Notes under the pieces: model-generated | What the model was told of the DNA's origin: nothing | What the model saw: the letters and a program-made list of their open reading frames with translations, nothing else | Databases searched by the model: none | Translations under genes and position numbers: made by a program | In this document: positions 1-6,957 of the stretch, piece after piece | Position numbering within the stretch: the first letter of the stretch is position 1 | Layout: every line of letters begins with the position of its first letter | Assembly: GCF_000956505.1 (NCBI RefSeq) | Contig: NZ_JYIX01000037.1 | Coordinates: 276,129 to 340,128 of the forward strand | DNA length: 64,000 bases | Direction of reading: 5' to 3' | Source: Microbacterium azadirachtae | Lineage (GTDB): Bacteria > Actinomycetota > Actinomycetes > Actinomycetales > Microbacteriaceae

Positions 1-10
1 GCCCACTTTA

Positions 11-94
11 CTGTCCGCCGCCGAGGCGACCCTGTCCGCCACCGCCGGGTCCCTGTCCGCCGCCACGGCGACCCTGTCCGCCACCGCGGCGCCC
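11..94. repeat. Four tandem 21-bp repeats downstream of trkH
   Basis: Four back-to-back 21-bp units (11-31, 32-52, 53-73, 74-94), each beginning CTGTCCGCC. Units 1 and 3 resemble each other, as do 2 and 4, giving a 42-bp higher-order period. Because 21 is divisible by 3, all frames stay open: the minus strand reads as Gly-x-x-Gly-Gly-Gly-Gln heptads ending at a TAA at 8-10, and the plus strand reads as an Ala/Ser/Thr-rich peptide. No convincing start or ribosome site supports a gene, so it is listed as a repeat. Confidence 0.8.
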
Positions 95-120
95 CTGCCA
101 GCCGACAGCCACCCCGGCGG

Positions 121-1551
121 TCAGCCGACGATCGGCCGCTCAACCGGCAGCGAGTACAGCTGGGTGCGGGAGGTCGCGGCCACGGCCGCGGCGAGCGTGA
201 CCGTGCCGACGCGACCCATGAAGATCGTCGCGGCGAGGATGTAGGTCGCCGAGTCGGGGAGCCTCTCGGTGACGCCGGTCGACAGCCCCACGGTGCCGAA
301 CGCCGAGACCACGTCGAAGAGCACCTCGTCGACGGAGAACTTCGTGAGCTGGCTGATCGCGATCGTGGAGAGCGCGACGGTGGTCGCACCCCAGGCGACG
401 ACGCTGAGCGCGACGCGCTGCACATCCGAGGGGATGCGGCGGCCGAACGCCTGCACGGACGGGCGCCCCTTGGCCTCGCTGATCACGGCCAGGGCGAGCA
501 CGGCGAGCGTGGTCACCTTGATGCCGCCCGCCGTGGATGCGGAACCGCCGCCCACGAACATGAGCATCGAGGCGGCGAGCATCGAGGATCCGTTGAGATC
601 GCCCATGTTCACGACGCTGAAGCCGCCGGAGCGCGTCATGGCCGAAAGGAAGAACGCCTGGAACGTCGTGTCGCCGGCGTCCATGGATCCGAAGGTCTTC
701 GGGTTGTCGAACTCGAGCAGGAGGAAGACGGCCGCGCCGACCACGAACAGCACGATCGTGGTGAGCACCGTGAGCTTGGCGTGCAGCGACCAGCGGCGCA
801 CGTGCCAGCGCTGCCGCGCGAGCGTGTAGATGACGGGGAAGCCGAGGCTTCCCAGGAACACGCCGAGCATGAGCACGCTGAGCACGTAGTAGTTCTGCGC
901 GAACGGCGCGAGCCCTCCGGGGTTCGGGGTGAACCCGGTGTTCGTGAACGCCATCGCCGCGTAGAAGGGCGCCTCCCACAGGGCGGTGACCGGATCCACC
1001 CCTGCCGTCAGCAGCGCAGGGTAGAGCAGGACGATGAGGCCGGCCTCGATCGCGAACGCAGAGATCGCGACGGTGCGCAGCAGGGACCCGACCTCGCCGA
1101 GGCGCACGGTCTGGCTCTCGTTCACGGGACCGCCGTGCGCACGCATCGGGTTGGTGTCGCCCGCGGCGATGAGCTTGGCGCGAAGGCCCAGGCGCTTCGA
1201 GATCGCGAGGCCCATCACGCTCGCGAGGGTCAGCACGCCGAGGCCGCCGATGTTGACGCCGACGAAGACCACGCCGAGCCCGAAGCCCGACCAGTGCGTC
1301 GCCATGTCGACGGTCGACAGGCCCGTGACGCAGATCGTGGAGACGGCTGTGAACAGCGCATCGGCGAGCGGCGTCACCGTACGGTCGGCGCTGGCGATCG
1401 GCAGCGACAGCAGCGCCGTCGTGATCAGGATGAGCGCAGAGAACACCACGATCGCGAATCGCGAGGGGGAGGAGGTCGTCAGGGTCTTGCCGAGACGGAC
1501 GGTCCTTCGGACCACCTCCGAGAAGGATCGCGGGGCAGCGGTGCGCGCCAT
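121..1551 (-). CDS. trkH: TrkH/KtrB-type potassium uptake channel subunit
   Basis: Membrane subunit of a Trk/Ktr potassium uptake system, 476 residues with about 8-10 membrane helices. The four selectivity-filter loops of the family are visible: STICVTGL (about 71-78), AFTNTGFT (about 201-208), MTRSGGFS (about 305-312) and AFGTVGLSTG (about 417-426). The start is set at MARTAAP because GGAGGGG lies about 7 nt upstream; an upstream ATG at 1593 would add 14 residues with no such site. The cytoplasmic RCK partner (TrkA/KtrA) is not in the window and may lie beyond the left edge. Trk versus Ktr assignment is uncertain. Confidence 0.93.
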   Translation of the reverse strand: MARTAAPRSFSEVVRRTVRLGKTLTTSSPSRFAIVVFSALILITTALLSLPIASADRTVTPLADALFTAVSTICVTGLSTVDMATHWSGFGLGVVFVGVNIGGLGVLTLASVMGLAISKRLGLRAKLIAAGDTNPMRAHGGPVNESQTVRLGEVGSLLRTVAISAFAIEAGLIVLLYPALLTAGVDPVTALWEAPFYAAMAFTNTGFTPNPGGLAPFAQNYYVLSVLMLGVFLGSLGFPVIYTLARQRWHVRRWSLHAKLTVLTTIVLFVVGAAVFLLLEFDNPKTFGSMDAGDTTFQAFFLSAMTRSGGFSVVNMGDLNGSSMLAASMLMFVGGGSASTAGGIKVTTLAVLALAVISEAKGRPSVQAFGRRIPSDVQRVALSVVAWGATTVALSTIAISQLTKFSVDEVLFDVVSAFGTVGLSTGVTERLPDSATYILAATIFMGRVGTVTLAAAVAATSRTQLYSLPVERPIVG

Positions 1552-1627
1552 GGTCGAGCCCCTCCGATCCTCCGTCCGCCAAGCCTTCGTCATGGTACTC
1601 CGCCCGCGGCGCGGCTACTGTGAAGGC

Positions 1628-2050
1628 ATGACCGACATCTTCGACGTGATCGCCGACGGCACGAGACGGGACATCCTTCAGCTCCTGCGCCAGCGGTCCG
1701 AGGAAGGGGATGCCGGCACGAGCGTGACGCAGATCGTCAGCGAACTCGGGATCAGCCAGCCCACCGTCTCGAAGCACCTCAAGGTGCTGCGCGAGGCGGA
1801 GCTCGTCACGGTCCGCGAAGACGGCCAGCGCCGCTTCTACAGCATCGAGGCGGCGCCCCTGGAACAGGTCGACGACTGGCTCGTCCCGTTCCTGGCCGAC
1901 GCCTACGGGGACTCCGCCCCCGACATCTCGGGACTCGTCGGGGTTCCGCCGCTTCCCGACGGCGCGGCGCACGCGGCCGAGGTCGTGGGGCGCGCCGCCG
2001 CGAGCGCCAAGCACGTGGTGCAGACGGCGCTCAAGCGCCTCGGGGCCTGA
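1628..2050 (+). CDS. ArsR-family winged-helix transcriptional regulator
   Basis: 140-residue ArsR-type regulator. The winged helix spans about residues 5-80, with a typical recognition segment (SELGISQPTVSKHLKVL) and wing (VREDGQRRFYSIE). No cysteine metal-binding motif is visible, so the signal is unknown and it resembles the non-metal ArsR-like subgroup. The C-terminus is Ala-rich. It is divergent from trkH with only 76 bp between the starts, so it may regulate that gene or itself. The start is the ATG preceded by a weak GAAGG. A 28-bp tandem repeat follows the stop codon. Confidence 0.9.
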   Translation: MTDIFDVIADGTRRDILQLLRQRSEEGDAGTSVTQIVSELGISQPTVSKHLKVLREAELVTVREDGQRRFYSIEAAPLEQVDDWLVPFLADAYGDSAPDISGLVGVPPLPDGAAHAAEVVGRAAASAKHVVQTALKRLGA

Positions 2051-2054
2051 GCCA

Positions 2055-2120
2055 CAGGGCCTGAGCCCCGCGGGATGAGCCACAGCGCCTGAGCCCCGCG
2101 GGATGAGCCTCAGCGCCTGA
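2055..2120. repeat. 28-bp tandem repeat, two full copies plus partials
   Basis: Two 28-bp units (2055-2082 and 2083-2110) differ at only two positions. A partial third copy runs from 2111 to 2120, and a related fragment precedes the first unit at 2042-2054. Each unit contains the self-complementary core CCCGCGGG. It fills the gap between the convergent ends of the ArsR gene and the ABC exporter operon. Confidence 0.8.
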
Positions 2121-2181
2121 CCGCCGCCCGCAGCCACGTGCCGCGGAAACCGCCTGAGCCGGATCCGGACCCGGCTCCGAT

Positions 2182-3006
2182 TCAGCGCCGCGCCCTGCCG
2201 AAGAGCCAGCGGCCCCACAGCACCGAGATCGCGAGGATGACCGCGCACCAGCCCAGCGCCCAGAAGGGCTGGGCCTGCAGAGGCGTACCCATGAGCAGGC
2301 CGCGGATCGTCTCGATGATCGGCGTGATCGGCTGGTTCTCCGCCACCCACTGCAGCCAGGTCGGCATCGTGTGCACGGGGACGAACGCGCTGGACAGGTA
2401 CGGCACGAACATGAGGATGAACCCGTACCCCGCGGCCGCCTCCGGGCTGCCGGCGGCGAGGCCGATCGCGGCGTAGAGGTATGTGATCACGAGGATGTAG
2501 ACGGCGATCATGCCGAATGCGGCGAGCCATTGCACAGGTCCCGCGCTCGGACGGAAGCCGAGCAGCAGCGCGACGCCGAACACGACGGCGGTCGAGACGA
2601 GGTTGCGCGCGAGGCTCGCGACGACGTGCCCTGTGAGCACGGATCCGGGGCGCAGCGGCATCGTGCGGATGCGGTCGATGATCCCGGTGGACATATCGCG
2701 GGAGACGTACGTCGCGGTCGACGCGGCGCCGAACCCGGCGCAGAGCAGGATGATCCCCGGCACGACGTAGTCGACATAGCTGCCGTCGTTCTCGATCGCG
2801 CCGCCGAACACGAAGGTGAACAGCAGCATGAGCGTGACCGGCAGCATGATCGACATCGACAGGGTCTCGCCGTCGCGCAGGGACAGGATGAGGCTGCGGC
2901 GGACGAACACGCGTTCGGCGGCGAATCCGCGCAGGCGCGGGCGGATCCCCGGCAGAGGCGACGCGACCGGCGCGAGGGCGGAGGCGGCGGGGGACAGAGC
3001 GCTCAT
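2182..3006 (-). CDS. ABC-2 type drug exporter permease (DrrB-like)
   Basis: 274-residue permease of the ABC-2/DrrB family. It has an N-terminal cytoplasmic stretch, then about six membrane helices and the conserved ABC-2 segment (SRDMSTGIIDRIRTMPLRPG). It should form the membrane part of an efflux pump with the ATPase encoded just upstream. Its ATG overlaps the ATPase stop codon by 4 bp (ATGA), so the two are translationally coupled. The substrate cannot be read from sequence; the family exports anthracyclines and other hydrophobic drugs. Confidence 0.9.
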   Translation of the reverse strand: MSALSPAASALAPVASPLPGIRPRLRGFAAERVFVRRSLILSLRDGETLSMSIMLPVTLMLLFTFVFGGAIENDGSYVDYVVPGIILLCAGFGAASTATYVSRDMSTGIIDRIRTMPLRPGSVLTGHVVASLARNLVSTAVVFGVALLLGFRPSAGPVQWLAAFGMIAVYILVITYLYAAIGLAAGSPEAAAGYGFILMFVPYLSSAFVPVHTMPTWLQWVAENQPITPIIETIRGLLMGTPLQAQPFWALGWCAVILAISVLWGRWLFGRARR

Positions 3007-3926
3007 GCGAACTCCCGGAGGGTCGTGCGATCGGCGTCGCCGGTCGCGGTGGTCGACTCGGCGTCGCCGGTCGCGGTGAGGGTGAGGAAGACGTCGTCGA
3101 GCGTGGGCCGGCGCAGCTGGACGCGTGCCGCCGGATGCGCGGCCTCGAGCTCGTCCAGCGCGCGGCGGATGCCGTCGATCGATCCGTCCGTCGCGATCTC
3201 CGCGAGGGAGGATCCGTCCGCGCCCTCGGCGACGAGCACGTCGCTGCCGAACTGCGCCTTGAGCGCGGCCGCGGTCCCGGTGCGGACGATGCGGCCCTCG
3301 TGCAGGACGGCGATGCGGTCCGCGAGCCGATCGGCCTCCTCCAGATACTGGGTGGTGAGGAAAACCGTGGTGCCCGCATCCGCGAGGCCCCGGATGACCT
3401 CCCAGAGGTCCAGTCGGCTGCGAGGATCCACGCCCGTCGTGGGCTCGTCGAGGAAGAGCACCTGCGGTGTGACGACGAAGCTCAGGGCGAGATCGAGACG
3501 GCGGCGCATGCCGCCGGAGTAGGTCTTGACCTTGCGTCCCGCCGCATCGGCGAGAGCGAACTGCGCCAGCAGGTCGTCCGCGCGGCGGCGGGCGGCGCGC
3601 GGGGTGAGGCCGGAGAGCCGGCTGAGCATCACCAGGTTCTCCACGCCGGTGAGCGCGTCGTCGACCGCGGCCGACTGCCCGGTGAGCGAGATCCGCTGCC
3701 GCACCCCTTCGGGATCCCGGCGCACGTCGCATCCGGCGACGATCGCGGTGCCGGCGTCGGCGTGGGTCAGCGTCGTGAGGATCGAGATCGTCGTGGTCTT
3801 GCCGGCGCCGTTGGATCCGAGCAGCGCGACGATCTCGCCCTGCTCGGCCGCGAGGTCGACGCCGCGCAGGACGGGGGTGCCGCGGTACTGCTTGGTGAGT
3901 CCTGCGACTTCGATGGCCGTGGTCAT
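3003..3926 (-). CDS. ABC exporter ATP-binding protein (DrrA-like)
   Basis: 307-residue ATPase of the daunorubicin-resistance (DrrA) family. Walker A GSNGAGKTT is at about 37-45, the signature YSGGMRRRLD at about 135-144, and Walker B VLFLDEPTTGVDP at about 155-167. The C-terminal 80 residues match the DrrA-type extension (domain ending TLDDVFLTLT). The start is chosen at MTTAIEV because AGAAGGGA lies 6 nt upstream. It is the first gene of a two-gene operon divergent from the TetR gene at 4041, with a palindromic operator between them, so it is probably TetR-repressed. Confidence 0.94.
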   Translation of the reverse strand: MTTAIEVAGLTKQYRGTPVLRGVDLAAEQGEIVALLGSNGAGKTTTISILTTLTHADAGTAIVAGCDVRRDPEGVRQRISLTGQSAAVDDALTGVENLVMLSRLSGLTPRAARRRADDLLAQFALADAAGRKVKTYSGGMRRRLDLALSFVVTPQVLFLDEPTTGVDPRSRLDLWEVIRGLADAGTTVFLTTQYLEEADRLADRIAVLHEGRIVRTGTAAALKAQFGSDVLVAEGADGSSLAEIATDGSIDGIRRALDELEAAHPAARVQLRRPTLDDVFLTLTATGDAESTTATGDADRTTLREFA

Positions 3927-3985
3927 CGTCGTTCCCTTCTGTCGTGGAGGCATCTCTGCCATGGATGAATCTGTGTATGGATGAA

Positions 3986-4026
3986 ACTGTTTATGACGGT
4001 AACACACTGTTTATGCAATAAACAGT
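3986..4026. promoter_or_regulatory. TetR operator: perfect 9-3-9 palindrome plus an extra half-site
   Basis: Between the divergent exporter and TetR genes, 4006-4026 is a perfect inverted repeat: ACTGTTTAT, 3-bp spacer GCA, then ATAAACAGT. A third identical half-site ACTGTTTAT lies exactly 20 bp upstream at 3986-3994, and a degenerate one (CTGTGTAT) at 3971-3978. The AT-rich element contrasts sharply with its surroundings. Its position suggests the TetR protein represses both its own gene and the exporter. Confidence 0.85.
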
Positions 4027-4040
4027 CCTATCCTGGAGTC

Positions 4041-4991
4041 ATGACCGAAGAGCCCGACCCCGCCGACCTGCCCGACCTGCCGCGCGGCATCGCCCTGGCC
4101 TGGGGCATGGCCGCAAGTCCCCAGCGCGGTCCGAAGCGCGAGATGAGCGTGGAGCGCATCGTCGAGGCGGCCGTCGCGCTCGCCGACGGCGAGGGGCTCG
4201 GAGCCGTGTCGATGGCGGCCGTGGCGAAGACGCTGGGCTTCACGCCGATGTCGCTCTACCGCTACGTCACGGCGAAGGACGATCTCCTGCTGCTCATGCA
4301 GGAGGAGGCCTCAGGGCTCCCGCCGCTTCCGGAGTCCGGCGCGGCGGTGCGCGGATGGCGGGAGGAAGCGGAGCGGCTCTACCGCGCGCACCTCGACGTC
4401 TACCTCCGCCATCCCTGGCTGCTCAGCCTGCCGATCAGCGGCACCCCGGTCACGCCGGGGACCGCGGCCTGGATGGACGCGTACCTCGCCGCCTTCGTCG
4501 AGACGCCGCTCGACCAGGACGAGCGGATGGGCGCGATGCTCGCGATCATGGGGCAGTCCCGGTGGTATGGCACGGTCGCGGCCGGCTACGCGGAGGCCGC
4601 ACGGTCGAGCGGACTGACGCTCGAGGAGGTCGGGGCGCAGGAAGCGGCCCTGTTCCGCGCGCTGATCGACGCCGACGCCTATCCCCATGCGCGCGCCGCG
4701 CTCGACGAGGGCGCGATCGACGGCGACAAGGATCCGATGGCGTTCGGCATCGAACGCGTGCTGGACGGGATCGCCACCCACATCGAGCGTCTCGCCGGCG
4801 CGCGTCCGGACGCGCCGCGGACTCCTCCCGTGTTCGTCCCGGAGAATCCGGCGCTCGCCGCCGACAAGCGGGTGCGCGCGGCGGCGAAGAGCGTGCGCGA
4901 GGCCGAGAAGGCGCTGCGGGCGGCGCAGAAGAACGAGCGCCAGGTGCGCAAGGACGCGGCGGAGCGCATCGCGCGATCGGCCGCGGTCTGA
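4041..4991 (+). CDS. TetR/AcrR-family regulator of the adjacent drug exporter
   Basis: 316-residue TetR regulator. The HTH lies at about residues 35-80 (LGFTPMSLYRYVTAKDDLLLLM) and is followed by the TetR_C ligand domain. It is longer than usual because of a charged, Lys/Arg/Ala-rich tail (from about 275) predicted to form a coiled helix. It is divergent from a DrrAB-type exporter, which is a classic repressor-pump arrangement. The start is the ATG two bases after GGAG and just outside the palindrome. Ligands are presumably pump substrates. Confidence 0.92.
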   Translation: MTEEPDPADLPDLPRGIALAWGMAASPQRGPKREMSVERIVEAAVALADGEGLGAVSMAAVAKTLGFTPMSLYRYVTAKDDLLLLMQEEASGLPPLPESGAAVRGWREEAERLYRAHLDVYLRHPWLLSLPISGTPVTPGTAAWMDAYLAAFVETPLDQDERMGAMLAIMGQSRWYGTVAAGYAEAARSSGLTLEEVGAQEAALFRALIDADAYPHARAALDEGAIDGDKDPMAFGIERVLDGIATHIERLAGARPDAPRTPPVFVPENPALAADKRVRAAAKSVREAEKALRAAQKNERQVRKDAAERIARSAAV

Positions 4992-5019
4992 GCATCCCCT
5001 GTCACAGCGTTCACATGGG

Positions 5020-5049
5020 TTTACACGCGTCGCCAGCAGCCCCTACAGT
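5020..5049 (+). promoter_or_regulatory. Candidate sigma-70-type promoter of the BldC-like gene
   Basis: TTTACA (5020-5025) and TACAGT (5044-5049) are separated by 18 bp and lie about 45 bp before the start of the small DNA-binding protein gene. The match to the primary-sigma consensus is good for a high-GC actinobacterium. Confidence 0.5.
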
Positions 5050-5093
5050 TATCGCAACCCGCCGCGCAGGTCGCGCGACGGAGAGGGGGGTAG

Positions 5094-5294
5094 ATGGGGA
5101 TGCCCGAACAGCTGCCGGACGTGAAGTTCCTGACCGTCGCCGAAGTGGCGGCGATCATGCGCGTGTCCAAGATGACCGTGTACCGGCTGGTGCACGCGGG
5201 GGAACTGCCCGCGATCCGTTTCGGCCGCAGCTATCGCGTGCCGGAATCCGCGGTCACGGCCGCGCTGCAGAAGCCGATCGCCGACGTGGGCTGA
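5094..5294 (+). CDS. BldC-like / excisionase-fold small DNA-binding protein
   Basis: 66-residue protein consisting of one MerR-like (excisionase/BldC) winged-helix domain: FLTVAEVAAIMRVSKMTVYRL then a wing AIRFGRSYRVPESAV. It has no integrase or phage genes around it, so it is probably a chromosomal developmental-type regulator rather than a phage excisionase. It precedes the bS22 gene. Two in-frame ATGs exist (5094 and 5100); AGGGGGG sits 3 nt before the first and about 9 nt before the second, so the real start may be 5100. Confidence 0.88.
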   Translation: MGMPEQLPDVKFLTVAEVAAIMRVSKMTVYRLVHAGELPAIRFGRSYRVPESAVTAALQKPIADVG

Positions 5295-5359
5295 GGGCGG
5301 TGCGAGTGGCGCTGGGGCGCCGGATTCGCATGCGCGTCAGCGCCGGCGGCGCCGTGCGC

Positions 5360-5418
5360 TAGACTGTTCTGAGGCATTTTCCGTGCCCGATCCCGGGCGT
5401 CGTCCGCGTGCGACGCCC
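5360..5418 (+). promoter_or_regulatory. bS22 leader: candidate -10 box and 8-bp hairpin
   Basis: A TAGACT element at 5360-5365 is a plausible -10. The following leader of about 70 nt contains an 8-bp perfect stem, GGGCGTCG (5395-5402) with CGACGCCC (5411-5418), 24 nt before the bS22 start codon. A structured leader in front of a ribosomal protein gene can mediate autoregulation; that role is inference. Confidence 0.4.
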
Positions 5419-5442
5419 AGCCCCTGACTTAGTGAGGTTTCC

Positions 5443-5541
5443 GTGGGTTCTGTCATCAAGAAGCGCCGCAAGCGCATGGCGAAGAAGAAGCACCGCAAGC
5501 TGCTTCGCAAGACTCGCCACCAGCGCCGCAACAAGAAGTAA
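5443..5541 (+). CDS. Small ribosomal subunit protein bS22 (AURKAIP1/COX24 domain)
   Basis: A 32-residue, extremely basic protein starting with GTG: MGSVIKKRRKRMAKKKHRKL, then LRKTRHQRRNKK. This is the AURKAIP1/COX24-domain protein of actinobacteria, identified in mycobacterial ribosome structures as bS22 of the 30S subunit. GAGG lies about 5 nt before the GTG. A strong UUCG-capped hairpin follows the stop codon. The length and sequence are typical of the family; the gene is easily missed because it is under 100 bp. Confidence 0.93.
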   Translation: MGSVIKKRRKRMAKKKHRKLLRKTRHQRRNKK

Positions 5542-5570
5542 GCGGCCGCGCCGAGCGCGCAAGTCACTGA

Positions 5571-5600
5571 GCGCCCCCGATCTTCGGATCGTCGGGGCGC
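5571..5600 (+). terminator. UUCG-capped terminator hairpin after bS22
   Basis: A 12-bp stem (7 bp + 2-nt bulge + 5 bp) is capped by a TTCG tetraloop closed by C-G, running from GCGCCCC at 5571 to GGGGCGC at 5600, then a moderately T-rich tail (TTCGTGCTTTCC). It is placed 29 bp after the bS22 stop codon. Confidence 0.75.
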
Positions 5601-5720
5601 TTCGTGCTTTCCCGGCGCTGCGCGTAATCCAGGCCCTGCGTGCATTCCCGGCGCTTCGTGCTCGCAGGATGGATCCGGCTCGGCGCGCCCGGGCGTCCCT
5701 CGTCTGGAAGAATCGGATCC

Positions 5721-6023
5721 ATGAAGACGATCACCGTCGCCCAGCTGGCCGAGCGCACCGAGACGGCTCTCATCGACGTGCGCGAGAGGAGCGAGTTCGC
5801 CTCGGGGCACGTGCCCGGAGCGGTGAACCTGCCGATGTCCGAGCTCGGGGACCTGCTGCACGAACTGCCGGACGGGGCGTTCGACGTGATCTGCCAGCTC
5901 GGCGGGCGCTCGGCGCGCGTCGTCGAGGCGCTCGAGGCGCGCGGCTACGACGCCACGAACGTCGAAGGCGGCACGGCGGAGTGGATCGCGGAGGGACGCG
6001 CGATCGAGACGCCTGCGCCGTGA
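5721..6023 (+). CDS. Single-domain rhodanese-like sulfurtransferase
   Basis: 100-residue rhodanese domain. The substrate-entry motif DVRERSEFASGHVPGAVNLP lies near the N-terminus. The active-site loop CQLGGRS carries the catalytic cysteine (about Cys58) that would take up a persulfide. Single-domain rhodaneses carry sulfur for cofactor synthesis or thiol detoxification; the specific acceptor is unknown. The following glutaredoxin-like gene starts at a GTG overlapping this stop codon (GTGA), so they are coupled and may act together in thiol chemistry. Confidence 0.9.
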   Translation: MKTITVAQLAERTETALIDVRERSEFASGHVPGAVNLPMSELGDLLHELPDGAFDVICQLGGRSARVVEALEARGYDATNVEGGTAEWIAEGRAIETPAP

Positions 6024-6370
6024 TCACGCTGACCCTGATCGGCAAGCCCGACTGCCATCTGTGCGACGTCGCCTCCGATGTGGTCGACGCCGTCGTGGCC
6101 GAGTTGCCGGATGCGCTCGCCGAGGACATGGAGATCACCGAGCTGTCGATCCTCGATAACCCCGCCCTCTACGAGAAGTACTGGGAGAAGATCCCCGTGC
6201 TCCTGATCGACGGCGAACTGCACGGCCACTGGCGGATCTCGCCCGACCGGCTGCGCGACGCCCTCGCCGAGAAGGCTGCCGGATCGAGCACCACCGCGGG
6301 AGCAGGGACCGCAGCCGCCGCCCTGGCACAGGAGTCGGCAGAGGCACAAGACTCACCAGCACAAGACTGA
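6020..6370 (+). CDS. Glutaredoxin-like thioredoxin-fold protein (DUF836 type)
   Basis: 116 residues starting at a GTG that overlaps the rhodanese stop. The N-terminal beta strand is followed by the redox motif CHLC (about Cys12/Cys15); IPVLLIDGE is the cis-proline strand of the thioredoxin fold. After about residue 88 the protein ends in a low-complexity Ala/Ser/Gln tail, part of which is encoded by a 15-bp tandem repeat that continues through the stop codon. It is likely a cytosolic dithiol oxidoreductase. Confidence 0.85.
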   Translation: MITLTLIGKPDCHLCDVASDVVDAVVAELPDALAEDMEITELSILDNPALYEKYWEKIPVLLIDGELHGHWRISPDRLRDALAEKAAGSSTTAGAGTAAAALAQESAEAQDSPAQD

Positions 6371-6389
6371 CCAGCACAAGACTCACCAG
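6345..6389. repeat. Three 15-bp tandem repeats spanning a stop codon
   Basis: Three copies of a 15-bp unit (CACAAGACTCACCAG and a variant with one base change) at 6345-6359, 6360-6374 and 6375-6389. The second copy has TGA in frame where the others have TCA, and this creates the stop of the upstream gene. The third copy abuts the AAGGAG ribosome site of the next gene. Confidence 0.85.
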
Positions 6390-6402
6390 AAGGAGAATCG
6401 CG

Positions 6403-6705
6403 ATGACGCTGCGGCATGTGGTGACCTGGAAGATGGCGGCGACCGATCCGGCCGAGCGTGCGGAGCACGCCACGGGGATCGCCTCGCGGCTGGAGGGGCT
6501 CTTCGGCGTCGTGCCGTCGATCCGTGCGCTCAGCACGGGCGTCAACACGCTCGCGGTCGAGGGCAACTGGGATGTGACGCTGATCGCCGACTTCGACGAC
6601 GGCGCGGGTCTGGATGCGTACCAGGTGCATCCCGCGCATCAGGAGGTCGTGGGCTATGTGCGCTCGGTCTCGGGCGGGCGCTCGGCCGTCGACTTCGAGG
6701 TCTGA
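6403..6705 (+). CDS. Dabb-family alpha/beta-barrel protein
   Basis: 100-residue protein of the Dabb (stress-responsive, dimeric ferredoxin-like barrel) family: opening strand MTLRHVVTWKM and the conserved C-terminal pattern DAYQVHPAHQEVVGYVR with its His pair. AGAAGGAG lies at ideal spacing before the ATG. Family members range from small enzymes to stress proteins; no specific substrate can be inferred here. Confidence 0.85.
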   Translation: MTLRHVVTWKMAATDPAERAEHATGIASRLEGLFGVVPSIRALSTGVNTLAVEGNWDVTLIADFDDGAGLDAYQVHPAHQEVVGYVRSVSGGRSAVDFEV

Positions 6706-6875
6706 GCAGCCGGCGGAACGTGCGCAGCGGGTCCTCCGGACCGGTTGTGCGAGTCATCGTCTCGGATCTCAGACATTCTGCGGCTCTCGAAGTGCGCGAG
6801 AACCGCGGGATTCCGCGGGATTCCGCGGGGACGCGTGCGCCGATACCGAACCGAGACACCCCCGGAGGCCTTCCC

Positions 6876-6891
6876 GTTACGTGGCGGTAAC
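6876..6891 (+). promoter_or_regulatory. Candidate operator upstream of the amino-acid ABC operon
   Basis: Inverted repeat GTTAC-6 bp-GTAAC about 70 bp before the first gene of the transporter operon, in a 250-bp gap (6706-6957) that otherwise holds a short direct repeat of CGCGGGATTC near 6805-6830. It is a plausible regulator site; no cognate regulator is adjacent. Confidence 0.35.
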
Positions 6892-6957
6892 CGCTCCGTG
6901 TCAAGATTGTGGGCAACCCGCACTAGGACATCAGCGTCCTCGACACAGGAGTCGAAC

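Noticed and set aside
11..94. Possible CRISPR array at the tandem repeats
   Set aside because: Units are contiguous 21-bp repeats without unique spacers, and no cas genes are present.
8..112. Small minus-strand gene encoding GxxGGGQ repeats
   Set aside because: Only a GTG could start it, with no ribosome site and overlap with nothing that supports translation; kept as a repeat only.
140..3379. 1079-residue minus-strand open frame
   Set aside because: It is an Arg/Pro/Ala-rich shadow of the trkH and exporter genes in a high-GC sequence, crosses genes on both strands and shows no domain.
5009..5030. PHO-box-like GTTCACATGGG-TTTACACGCG before the BldC-like gene
   Set aside because: The second unit is poor and is better explained as the -35 element; no phosphate-related function downstream.
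5094..5294. Phage excisionase and hence a prophage or integrative element
   Set aside because: No integrase, att-like repeats or phage genes nearby; the neighbour is a ribosomal protein gene, so a chromosomal BldC-like regulator is more likely.
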